Of a stretch of 23,701 bases of DNA, positions 1 through 8,700 are shown one piece after another (position 1 is the first letter of the stretch; each line of letters opens with the position of its first letter). The translations under genes and the position numbers were made by a program. The notes under the pieces are model-generated. The model was not told where the DNA came from and ran no database searches. It saw nothing but the letters and a program-made list of their open reading frames with translations. The stretch lies in contig NZ_ALCA01000080.1 in the NCBI RefSeq assembly GCF_000278725.1, positions 1 to 23,701 of the forward strand, read 5' to 3'. The DNA is from Actinomyces sp. ICM47 (GTDB taxonomy: Bacteria; Actinomycetota; Actinomycetes; Actinomycetales; Actinomycetaceae).

Positions 1-266
1 ACAAGTACACCGGCTACGGGGCGATCGATCCCGGGAAGATGGCCAATACGGATCCGTCCCAGTACCCCGACGAAAACCCCCTAGCCCAAAAGGAAGGAGG
101 ATCCTCCCCCACAGTAGAAGAAGTACGCGACTACAGTGACGGCCTCATCTCCCCCTTCACCACCACGCTCCCCACCTCCTACGTATACCGAGGCCTCGAC
201 GAAATCGCCCTCTCCTCCACCCACAACGCACACCTCGGCACCAGCCCCCGCTACCACACCAAATAA
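1..266 (+). CDS. C-terminal part of an unidentified protein (5' end outside window)
   Basis: The reading frame is open from the window edge (first full codon at position 3) to a TAA at 264-266, so at least 87 residues of a longer protein are visible. An ATG at 39 lies inside this open frame, but no clear Shine-Dalgarno sequence precedes it, so it is more likely internal. The visible part is hydrophilic, rich in Ser, Thr, Pro, Tyr and Asp, with no membrane segment, no sorting signal and no cysteine. I do not recognise the family. The gene converges on the kinase gene that ends at 465. It could also be a spurious open frame, but the read-through at the window edge and the C-rich termination-like tract just after the stop favour a real gene end. 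Confidence 0.5.
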   Translation, partial: KYTGYGAIDPGKMANTDPSQYPDENPLAQKEGGSSPTVEEVRDYSDGLISPFTTTLPTSYVYRGLDEIALSSTHNAHLGTSPRYHTK

Positions 267-340
267 CCCCATGACACCACACACCACACCCACACCCAAC
301 CACCACCGCCACAACCACACCCCGCGCCACGACCGCACAC
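267..340 (+). terminator. C-rich, G-poor tract, candidate Rho-loading (rut-like) terminator
   Basis: Directly after the stop at 266 the plus strand has 44 C, 23 A, 6 G and 1 T in 74 bases. Such C-over-G bubbles with little secondary structure are what Rho uses to load on a transcript. A small inverted repeat (GACCTG, CGAA, CAGGTC at 375-390) follows but has no T-tract, so an intrinsic terminator is not evident for either convergent gene. The rest of the 267-464 gap shows nothing else. Confidence 0.35.
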
Positions 341-464
341 ATGCCATGGTCGGCTCATCGTGCAGGTGGTAGCCGACCTGCGAACAGGTCCCGCGGCACC
401 CCACCAGCACCCGACGCAGTGGTGCCCCAACGCAGCAGTACCCCCGAGGCTGGGGCACCGGCGT

Positions 465-1970
465 CTAAGGAACCGTCACACACTGCGTCACCGGTGAGGA
501 CTCACGTCCGCTCGACTCGACCACGACGCTGACCGCCAGGCAATTCTCGCCGCTCACCGCCGTGGTCGTCAGGCTGTTGCGTCGTATCGTCTCGGCCACC
601 ACGTCCTCGCCCGGGCGCGTCAGCACATACTTAAACACCAGCTGATCAGACGAATACTGCGACTGCGACGGCACCTGCCAGCCCCACAGAATCTCCGAAC
701 CATTCGGCGTAGCCGTCACCTCCCCAACCGAATCGGGCAGCGCACCACCCGGATCACCCCCAGGGTCACTCCACTGCTCGGTCGTCGCCTCGACCGACGG
801 CCCCTCGCCCGCGCCCAGGCGCACGCTGTGCCCCCCGCCCGTCAACATCGCGACAACCAGGGCCGCCGTGGCCAGCACACCGACGACAACCAGCACGGGA
901 ATCACCCACGCGGGACGCTTCGACTCGGAGTCGACCACCCCGCGACGATTCGTCGTCGAGTTACCCGACCAGGCCTCGTTCGACGAGGCCTGCTCCCCCT
1001 CCGAGAATCCCCTGCGGCGGGTGCGCGTACGCTCCGAATCCAGGAGAGCCGGCGTCGGAATCGACAGCGCCGAGGGAGGCCCACCGGTGGGCGCGACGAC
1101 ACTCAGCTTCATTTCCGTGACCGGGCGATGCATGTCGCGTTCGACGGTCTGCAGCGCATAACCGAGCGCCGCCGCCGACCCGAAACGCTCCTCAGGATCC
1201 AGACTCATCGCTCGACGCACGATGGCGGTCACAGCATCGGGCACGCCCGGCCGATCGATGCGCGAGACACGGCCCGACGCTGCCCTCTGCGCGACCGCCC
1301 TAGCGGTGTTATCACCGTCGGGTACCTCGAAGGGCGGGCGCCCCATCAGCAGCGTCCACAGCGTCGCACCCAGCGCCCACACGTCCTGCGTCGGATGGAT
1401 ACGCGCCGTACCCGCGATCTGCTCGGGCGGGGCCCACATGACCGAAAAACCATCGCGGCCACTGCGCGGATCTGTCCCCACATGCTCCGCTACACCGAAA
1501 TCCGTCAGAACCGGAGAGCCGTAGGCATTCACCATGATGTTGCTGGGCTTGATATCACGGTGCACGAAACCCACACGATGCAGCATCTCCGCACCGCCAC
1601 ACATGCGGATGATCATCGACAGCGCCCGATCCGTCGACATCGGTTTCTGACGCACCTGATCCATGATGTTCGCGACCGGGCAGTACTCCATCACCAGGAA
1701 AGAGCGCCCATCTTGCGCGGTGCCCGCGCCGTACAGCTGCACGACAGCCGGATGCCCCGACACGAGCGCCATCACATCAGCCTCGCGGGCGATGTCCCCC
1801 TGCGCCTCAGACCCACGATCCAGGCGAGCGATCTTCACCGCGACATCACGACTGGGCATCTCCTGGCGGCACAGGTACACGTCCGCGAACCCACCCGATC
1901 CGAGGTATCGAATCCACTGGTAGCCGGGCAGCATCGGGGCAACCCCCACGTGCTCGTCTCTGTCACTCAT
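465..1970 (-). CDS. Transmembrane Ser/Thr protein kinase with extracytoplasmic FN3-like domain
   Basis: A 501-residue Hanks-type kinase. Residues 20-290 form the catalytic domain: glycine loop GSGGFADV (24-31), ATP-binding Lys46 in AVKIA, catalytic loop HRDIKPSN with Asp139, DFG at 157-159, and PPEQ at 181-184 in place of the usual APE. A linker rich in Arg, Ser and Thr leads to one membrane helix (about 352-376). The last 125 residues lie outside the cell; they look like a small beta-sandwich and carry two cysteines (477, 497) that could form a disulfide. The ATG at 1970 is preceded by GGAGGAGG and overlaps the TGA of the transglutaminase gene by four bases (ATGA), so translation is probably coupled. 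In-frame codons farther upstream run through the transglutaminase gene and are rejected. It is the last gene of the operon. The ligand and substrates cannot be read from the sequence. Confidence 0.93.
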   Translation of the reverse strand: MSDRDEHVGVAPMLPGYQWIRYLGSGGFADVYLCRQEMPSRDVAVKIARLDRGSEAQGDIAREADVMALVSGHPAVVQLYGAGTAQDGRSFLVMEYCPVANIMDQVRQKPMSTDRALSMIIRMCGGAEMLHRVGFVHRDIKPSNIMVNAYGSPVLTDFGVAEHVGTDPRSGRDGFSVMWAPPEQIAGTARIHPTQDVWALGATLWTLLMGRPPFEVPDGDNTARAVAQRAASGRVSRIDRPGVPDAVTAIVRRAMSLDPEERFGSAAALGYALQTVERDMHRPVTEMKLSVVAPTGGPPSALSIPTPALLDSERTRTRRRGFSEGEQASSNEAWSGNSTTNRRGVVDSESKRPAWVIPVLVVVGVLATAALVVAMLTGGGHSVRLGAGEGPSVEATTEQWSDPGGDPGGALPDSVGEVTATPNGSEILWGWQVPSQSQYSSDQLVFKYVLTRPGEDVVAETIRRNSLTTTAVSGENCLAVSVVVESSGRESSPVTQCVTVP

Positions 1971-4525
1971 CGTTTCCTCCTCCAACGGCGCGTGACGCGC
2001 GACAACAGGGACCGGCGCTGCCCGCTTGTCGCCAAGCGACGCGCGCGGCGACGCCAGCGCAGCGACTTGACCGACAGCGCGCAGCGCACGCGTGCGAACC
2101 ACGACACGGACGACGCCCACTCGCTGCGCAGCGCACGCACGTCGCTCCACGCCTCGTCCACGTCCTCCTGGCGGGTGCCTGCGGCTGCAAAGTCCGCGAC
2201 GTCCGCGCGGCGTGCGAGTGCCACCACACGGGGCACAGTGCCCGAGAACAGGGACCATCCCGGCACGCGGCCGTCCGTGACCATCCGCGCCGAGGCCTCG
2301 TTACCGGCGCGATCCACACCATCACCAGGGGTGCCGCGCTCACCAGAGCGGGCACCCGCGTGCGGTGTCGCCCACTGGGTCGACAGAACCCACGCCAACT
2401 CCTGGCGTGTCAGGTACGGCTGCACGACCACGCCTGAGTCGATGACGGTGTCGACCAGCTCTTCCCACGAGCCGCGCACCGCCTTCACAGCATCCGAGCG
2501 GCGGCGCACCGAGCGGCGGCGAGCCTTAAGCGCAAGAATCATCAAGGCAGGACCCAGTAGGACCAGCAACGAGGCGGACACCGCCCCGATCATCATCCAC
2601 GGGATGTGCGAGCCACCCGGATCACGCGGATCCGCTGCCTCGTCGCGCGAGGCCGGGGGCAGTTCGACCGGCTGTTCCGGTGGCTCCGGAGGCTGCAGGA
2701 CCTGCGGCTTGGGCACCGACTTGGGCCGATTCACTTCGGAGGCGGGCTTCTGGTCACGCGGCGGCGTCGGGTCGAAAGTCGCCCAGCCCACGCCGGGGAA
2801 CTCCACTTCCACCCACGCGTGCATGTCCGCGCCCATGAAGTCGAGGCTGCCGGCCGTCCCCTCACGGTAGGCACCCACGACGACGCGCGCTGCGATGCCC
2901 TGCGAGTGCAGCATGAGCGCCATCAGGGTCGCGTACTGCTCGTCGTCGCCCACCATCGCCTCCGCGCTGATCATGCGCTGGATACGGTCCTGGGACGCGC
3001 CGGGACGCGAGCTGACGGCATCATCGTTGGAGTAAAACCCCGACGTGTGCAGGTACGTCTCAATCGCTCGCGCCTTATCCAGGTCAGAGTGGGCACCAAC
3101 CGTGCGCTCGGCGGCCAGAGTATCGACGTCCTTCGGGACATTCGTGTCCCCACCCGCGTAATCGCGCGCGTCCACGCTGGCGAACTCCGAGTCCGTATGC
3201 TCCTCCGGCACCGTCGTATTCAGCGCGTAGGACATGTCCCCCGCGGGACCCGTCGTCAGTGCGGATTCGGTCCACAGGTTGTAGTTCAGGCCCTTCTGGC
3301 GGGCGGCGGCGTTCGGGTCCGAGGCCTCGAAACGCAGGACTGACACCTGGCCGATCGTGGGCACCCACGGCCCGACCAGCTGCGAGGTCGACACCGTCGT
3401 CTCGCTCTGGGCCGTCTCGGCGCTGCGTCCCGGGATCGTCGAGCCGACGCGGCGGTAGCCAGCCTGGCCGTCCACGTTCGTCGTTCCCATGACGAAGGTC
3501 GTCCCGTCGTAGACCTCCATCGCGCCCAGGCGCACGCGCGCACCCTTGGGCAGGTTGGAGACACGGATCAGGGAGCGCTCCTCCAGGTCCTTGTTGTAGT
3601 AGCGGTAGCTCGACAGCGGCGACGGGTATTCGCGCGCGTCCACGGGAGGTTCCACGACGTCGCGCCCGACGATACGGTCCGAGGCCGTGGGTCCCGCGAG
3701 GAGACCCGCGGGCAGGGCGACGGCGACCATCGCCGCCACCATGAGCGAGGCCATGCCCACGCGCCACCACACGTGCACGACCTGGCGAGAGGTGGCTCCC
3801 ATCGTCGTCGCCGAGGAGGCATTCGACCCGCCGATCCCGATCACGATATCGGCACCCGCGCGTGCGCGGACAATCGCTGAAGCCCACGACCACCAGATGA
3901 TCAACGCCGCCCACCAGGCGACCACCAGCACGGCACTGGGGCCGTGATGGCTGGGCCCCCACACGATGGCAATCACGCCGGAGGCGATCAGCGCACTCGA
4001 ACCGGCGATGGGACGTCCGAGGCGCACGGTGAGCGTGCCAGCCACGACCGAGCAGATGAGGAGCGTCATCCACGGCACCAGCGCCGGTCCCGAGTACGAG
4101 GCCGCGGGCGGCGTCAGCGTCAGCAGGTCCTTCCAGGATTCGACCGCGCCGATGACGAGGGACTGCAGCGTGCGCGACGTCGGCACCACGCCCCAGAGAG
4201 TCGTCTCGCGCAGGGCCGCAGCCCCACCGAACAGGAAATGCGAGGCCACGACCGCGGCCGTGATCGACAGCAGGTCCCATCGCCACTTGGCCGACGCCCA
4301 CGCCACCGTCAGGCCAACGACAACGCCCGAAGCCGCGGCGATAGCGCCCTGGTAGCCGCCGAACACCGTCTCGAACATGAGAACCGGGCCAACGAAGAGG
4401 AAGGCTAACACCATCAGCGACCACGCGGGCATCGTGGCGCGTGAACGCGAGGTTCCCGCTACCGTCTCCGCCCTCATGGAGGGGCGCGGGCGACGCGAAG
4501 AAGCCGAACGAACAGACGCGTTCAC
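1967..4525 (-). CDS. TgpA/DUF3488-like transglutaminase-fold membrane protein, catalytic Cys replaced
   Basis: An 852-residue membrane protein. Seven predicted helices lie in the first 280 residues (about 33-52, 59-78, 84-104, 147-167, 173-190, 197-215, 256-277). A large extracytoplasmic region follows, then a transglutaminase-like core (about 490-590), a Pro-rich linker, an eighth helix (about 642-668) and a basic cytoplasmic tail. In the core the usual G-x-C-x-Q-[FY] nucleophile motif reads G526-D527-D528-E529-Q530-Y531, so Asp528 stands where Cys is expected. The His and Asp of the triad remain (His569 in MHAWVEV, Asp585 in TFDPTP). It may therefore bind a peptide or amide without catalysing transfer. 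The start is a GTG that overlaps the DUF58 stop by four bases, with AGGGGGG just upstream. Family membership is firm; loss of catalysis is inferred, and this residue may be a trait of the subfamily in this kind of cluster. Confidence 0.9.
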   Translation of the reverse strand: MNASVRSASSRRPRPSMRAETVAGTSRSRATMPAWSLMVLAFLFVGPVLMFETVFGGYQGAIAAASGVVVGLTVAWASAKWRWDLLSITAAVVASHFLFGGAAALRETTLWGVVPTSRTLQSLVIGAVESWKDLLTLTPPAASYSGPALVPWMTLLICSVVAGTLTVRLGRPIAGSSALIASGVIAIVWGPSHHGPSAVLVVAWWAALIIWWSWASAIVRARAGADIVIGIGGSNASSATTMGATSRQVVHVWWRVGMASLMVAAMVAVALPAGLLAGPTASDRIVGRDVVEPPVDAREYPSPLSSYRYYNKDLEERSLIRVSNLPKGARVRLGAMEVYDGTTFVMGTTNVDGQAGYRRVGSTIPGRSAETAQSETTVSTSQLVGPWVPTIGQVSVLRFEASDPNAAARQKGLNYNLWTESALTTGPAGDMSYALNTTVPEEHTDSEFASVDARDYAGGDTNVPKDVDTLAAERTVGAHSDLDKARAIETYLHTSGFYSNDDAVSSRPGASQDRIQRMISAEAMVGDDEQYATLMALMLHSQGIAARVVVGAYREGTAGSLDFMGADMHAWVEVEFPGVGWATFDPTPPRDQKPASEVNRPKSVPKPQVLQPPEPPEQPVELPPASRDEAADPRDPGGSHIPWMMIGAVSASLLVLLGPALMILALKARRRSVRRRSDAVKAVRGSWEELVDTVIDSGVVVQPYLTRQELAWVLSTQWATPHAGARSGERGTPGDGVDRAGNEASARMVTDGRVPGWSLFSGTVPRVVALARRADVADFAAAGTRQEDVDEAWSDVRALRSEWASSVSWFARVRCALSVKSLRWRRRARRLATSGQRRSLLSRVTRRWRRKR

Positions 4526-5754
4526 AACGACACCCCCCTGGAAATCAGCACCGGCAAATCCTCCAGCGACGGGCAGTCAATGATGACGCCCCGACTCATC
4601 CTGCGACGACGGCGAGCGCTCCCCGGAACCACTCGAATGACAGACACCGCCACGTCAATGGGCGCGATATTGGCCAGACGCGACGCCTCATCGTCACTGG
4701 TCCCCTCGCCCACGACAATGGACAGAGCGGAAATAGCGCCGCGTTCCATGACGCAGCGACGCACCACGGCCTCGAAATCACGCCGAACCGACACTTCCAT
4801 CTCAGACAGGGCATCCAGCATCGCAACGGGCGAAGCGGTCGGAATCCACTCGTCCGACGTGTGCATCGACACCGTGCGCGCCTCCCCCGAGCCGGCGACC
4901 GCCAGCGACGCGGCGACCGACACCCCCATCTCAAAAGCGCGCCGGTCCCAGGCGTCACGCCGGGTATCCAGCAGCACCATGTGGTGCGATCGGTGCGTCT
5001 CCTCAAACTGGCGGACGATCAGGCGACCGTAGCGCGCCGTCGACGGCCAGTGAACCGCGCGCCGATCATCGCCCGGCTCATAGTCGCGCAGCGCGTGAAA
5101 AGACACGTCCGAGCTGGTCAGCTTCGCGCTCGCGACACCCTCGACGTCCATCTGCATGCCCGTCGCGTCAAAAGAAAAACGAATCGTCTGCGGATGCACA
5201 TGCACGAGGATCGGGTCATCCCACTCGCGCACGCGACGCAGCAGGCCCAGGCCATCCATGCGCACAGTACGCGCAGGCCCCACCGTGATGACGCCACGAC
5301 GCTTCGTCATGACGGAAAACGACTCATTCCACACCCCATTGCCGGAAATGGGGGGAACCAGGAACTCGCCACTGCCTCGTCCAATCGAGACCTCCACGAG
5401 CGTCGAACCCGCCCGACGCCCCGACCTGTTCGCCACGCGGATGCGACCAACCGCGACCTGACCAGCAACGATGCGATCGCTTTCCATCCGCAGCGACACG
5501 GACAACGGCGACGGTGAAGCAACCGACGCCACGGCGACCGCGAGCGCGACGCCGCCCATGACGGCTACGACGAAGCCCTCGATCCAGCCGACGGCGACTG
5601 CAGCTACAATGCCCGAGACGCTCGCCACGGACACGGCCCAGCCGGTGGTCGTCAGAGCGCACAGGCAGCGTGCGAACGCGGCGTACCCGGGGACCGAGCG
5701 CAGCCGGTCGAACACTTCACGCGACGCGCCTCGGATCTTTCGACGCAGTGTCAT
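4522..5754 (-). CDS. DUF58 domain protein
   Basis: A 410-residue protein with two adjacent hydrophobic segments near the N-terminus (about 37-56 and 58-80), then a beta-rich region and the DUF58 signature at 221-251: RDYEPGDDRR, Trp236, then an Ala-Arg-Tyr-Gly stretch. The following vWA-like part begins LLDTRRD (261-267) and lacks the DxSxS metal-site pattern of true von Willebrand A domains. DUF58 proteins normally work with a MoxR-type AAA ATPase encoded next door, but none is in this window. The ATG at 5754 lies six bases after the stop of the giant surface protein, with GGAGAGG upstream, and its TGA overlaps the GTG of the transglutaminase gene. This is the second gene of the operon. Its exact function is unknown; a role in assembling or maturing envelope proteins is inferred from context. 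Confidence 0.9.
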   Translation of the reverse strand: MTLRRKIRGASREVFDRLRSVPGYAAFARCLCALTTTGWAVSVASVSGIVAAVAVGWIEGFVVAVMGGVALAVAVASVASPSPLSVSLRMESDRIVAGQVAVGRIRVANRSGRRAGSTLVEVSIGRGSGEFLVPPISGNGVWNESFSVMTKRRGVITVGPARTVRMDGLGLLRRVREWDDPILVHVHPQTIRFSFDATGMQMDVEGVASAKLTSSDVSFHALRDYEPGDDRRAVHWPSTARYGRLIVRQFEETHRSHHMVLLDTRRDAWDRRAFEMGVSVAASLAVAGSGEARTVSMHTSDEWIPTASPVAMLDALSEMEVSVRRDFEAVVRRCVMERGAISALSIVVGEGTSDDEASRLANIAPIDVAVSVIRVVPGSARRRRRMSRGVIIDCPSLEDLPVLISRGVSL

Positions 5755-5760
5755 CGCGGC

Positions 5761-8700
5761 CTACCTCTCCGGCTCGCATACGCCGACGATACGAACATCC
5801 TTCATGAATGCGTCCTCGGAGTCCGCCTGTGTCGCGATCTTCGTGCGCGTCGGTTCCGCTCCCGTCACGCGTACCTTCTCCGTCCAGTTATCGACGTCGG
5901 AGCGGATCGTGCACACGTGGGGTTCCGACGAGGAGGCCCAGCTCGGGGCGCTGATCGTGAAGGTGTGGCAGGTGCCCGCGAAGCCGTGCTTCTCGCCGCC
6001 CTGGCAGGTTTCCTCCCAGGTTAGCTCCACGTCTAGCTTCGTCGTGAAGGTCGGTTCGTCGGTCATGATCGTCGAACCCAGGGCGTTGACGGCCTCGACC
6101 TGCGCGGTGTAGCGCGTGCCCTGGGAGAGGTTCCAGAACGTCTCCTCGGTCGCGTTGGTTGCCGGGTCGTGTGTCTCCGACCCGATGGTCACGTGGATCG
6201 CGCTCAGGCCCGGGTTTGCACCGATGGGATCCCAGCGAACGGTGGCGTTGGTCGAGCCAACGTTCGTCACCGACACGCCGACCTTGGAGGGCACGCCCGT
6301 CGGGGTTCCGCTCGCCGACACGGGATCCGATGCAGCCGTCTGGTTACGCATGCCCACACCCGTCTGGCAGAAGTAGAGCGTGCGCGTGTCCCAGCCGTCA
6401 ACGTGGAGGATCGTGCCGTTCGAGATGGTCTGGCCGGTCACGCATGCGTTCTTCGTCCAGGCGTAGCGCAGTGTCAGGTCGGAGGCGCTAAAGCCTCGGC
6501 CGGGAACAACCGCCAGGCCATCGACCTGCAGCTCCCCCGCGGTGCCTGTGCCCGACACGGTCGGCGCGTCGAGCGCGAGCGGGACCGTGGCGATTCCCAT
6601 CGTGGTGGTCGCGGGGGCTGACACATCGCCGTCCGAATTCTTCAGGGTCACCGACACGGGTACGGCGGTACCCGCCTCGACGCCGGGGACGTCGACACCG
6701 GTGGAGCCGGGATCGGCATCCACGGTCACAGAACCCACGGTCACGGAGGTCTTACCCCAGCCTTGGCCGCCGGAGTTGCCGAGCTTCCAGGACACGTTGA
6801 CCGTCGCGTGCGAGGGATCCGTGCCCTCTCTGACCGGGTAGGCAGCGAGCTGGCTCGCCGGATCCGGCGGGCCATGCGGGCTGCCCGGGGTGGGTTCGGA
6901 CAGCGGCGAGGGCGACTCCGCGCCGTTGTGCGCCTGGATCGTCACCGAGTAGGTGGCACCGTTCGTCAGGCCCCCGACTGTCACGGAGGTCTCGGTTCCA
7001 GCGACCGTGTGCGTGACGGGCTGGCTGCCCGAGGCCGAGGCGACGAACACCGAGTACGTCTGGATCGCGGACCCCTTGTTGGTGGGGGGAACCCACGACA
7101 CCAGCAGCGCTCCATCTGCACCTTCAACCGTGGGGGCCGCCATCTTCTCGGGCACCGCGTCGATATGGACCTCCGGCGAGGCCGTGGACGGGTCAGAGTC
7201 GCCGGCTTCGTTGTGTGCCACGACCGTGAAGGAGTGCTTGACGCCGTTCGTCAGGCCCGTGACTTCGACGCCCGGGTCGGTCGTCGGGAAGGTCCGGCCG
7301 CTGTTCACGTCCATCACCGTGTAGCCCGAGATCGTGCCACCGTTCGCGGCACCCGCCTGGAAGGACACGAACGCGCTGCCCGGCCCGGTCGCCGTCGCGT
7401 TCACGTTGACGGGCGGATCCGGGCGGTCGAGCACCTTGACGACGACGCGGCCCTGCACGACGCGGTCCTGGTCGTTCGTCGCATCCATGACACGGTAGAC
7501 GACGATCATGTCGCCGTGGAATCCGGCCTTGGGAGAGACCGTCAGGGCGCTTCCCTCGCCCGAGGCCGTGCCCTGGCCAATCTGCACCGAGGTGTCCAGG
7601 ATGACGAGGGGGTCCGAGAAAGGATTCGTCGTGTAATCCGCCACGTTCACGGTCGCACTCTGACCCGCATTGACCTTGATGCGGGCGTCCGTCGTCGTCA
7701 CCAGGGGCTTCGACGACTTCACGATCGTCACCGGAATATCCGCGTTCACGGCACCCGACCCGTCGTCGACGCTCACGGTGAGCGCGCCGGCCGACCCCTT
7801 GGGTTGGTCCTTCTTCCCCGATACTGTCAGCGTGTAGCCTTCCAGCGTGGCGTCCACCCCGCCGGGCACCTTCGTCAGGCGATACTCGAACGAGGTCTTG
7901 GCTTGGTCATCGGGATCATCAACCATCTGCGTCAGGTCGACCGTCACGGACTCCCCCTGGCCCACGAGGATCGGAGTCGGGGTCAGGCGCGGCGGCAGGT
8001 TCTTCGCCGACTGAATCGTGATCGGGATCGTCAGCGTCGAGGACAGAGCGGAAGCATCGTCCGGCGCGCCGTCACGCACCGTGAAAGACACCGACGCCCG
8101 ACCCGACGCGTCCTCGGGAGCAGCGAGCGCCAGGTGCGTCGAATCCTGCAGCGTCGCCGACTCCAGAGCACCGCTCTTCGCCACCGAGGCCTCGTCCGTG
8201 ATCATCGGCGAGCGCGACCGATCACGCACAAGCACGTAGTCATTCACATCGAGTGTCAACGTCGCACCGGCGCGCATTGCCACCGGGATCCGCGTCGTGT
8301 CCAGTCGAGGAGCCAGCAGGTCGGTGCCCGGCACCGTCACGACGGCGCTCGCGCTCAGGCCATCCTGATCCGTCACGGTATACACCACGAGGCGACGCTT
8401 GGCCTGCGGGGTAATCGACACCTTCTGCCCCACAACACTCACGCCCGCCCCATCGGCAGACACCGACAGGGCATCCGTCGTACCATCCGGGTCCTCGTCG
8501 TTCGCCAGCACCTGGACGTTCACTGGCTTCGAATCCGCGGGCAGCTCCGACACTGACACCACATCGTCGCGCGCCACCGGTGTGCGCAGCGGCGCGTCCT
8601 CATCAACCGTCACCGTCAGCTGCCCCTGCGCGCGACCGCCGCGCCCATCGAGGACCTGATAGGCGACAACAAACACGCCACTCGTCTCAGGGGCCTGGAC

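Noticed and set aside
375..390. Intrinsic terminator for the kinase operon
   Set aside because: The 6-bp stem has no T-tract on either strand, so it was not listed as a terminator on its own.
1971..2258. N-terminal extension of the kinase
   Set aside because: The extra codons lie inside the transglutaminase gene in another frame, are Arg/Cys-rich, and the ATG at 1970 has a strong ribosome binding site.
828..2870. Long plus-strand open frame (680 codons) opposite the kinase and transglutaminase genes
   Set aside because: It is antisense to two clear genes and reads as Arg/His-rich noise typical of GC-rich shadow frames.
5755..5760. Possible remnant of a MoxR gene between the FN3 gene and DUF58
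   Set aside because: Only six bases separate the two genes and no MoxR-like motif appears in any frame nearby.
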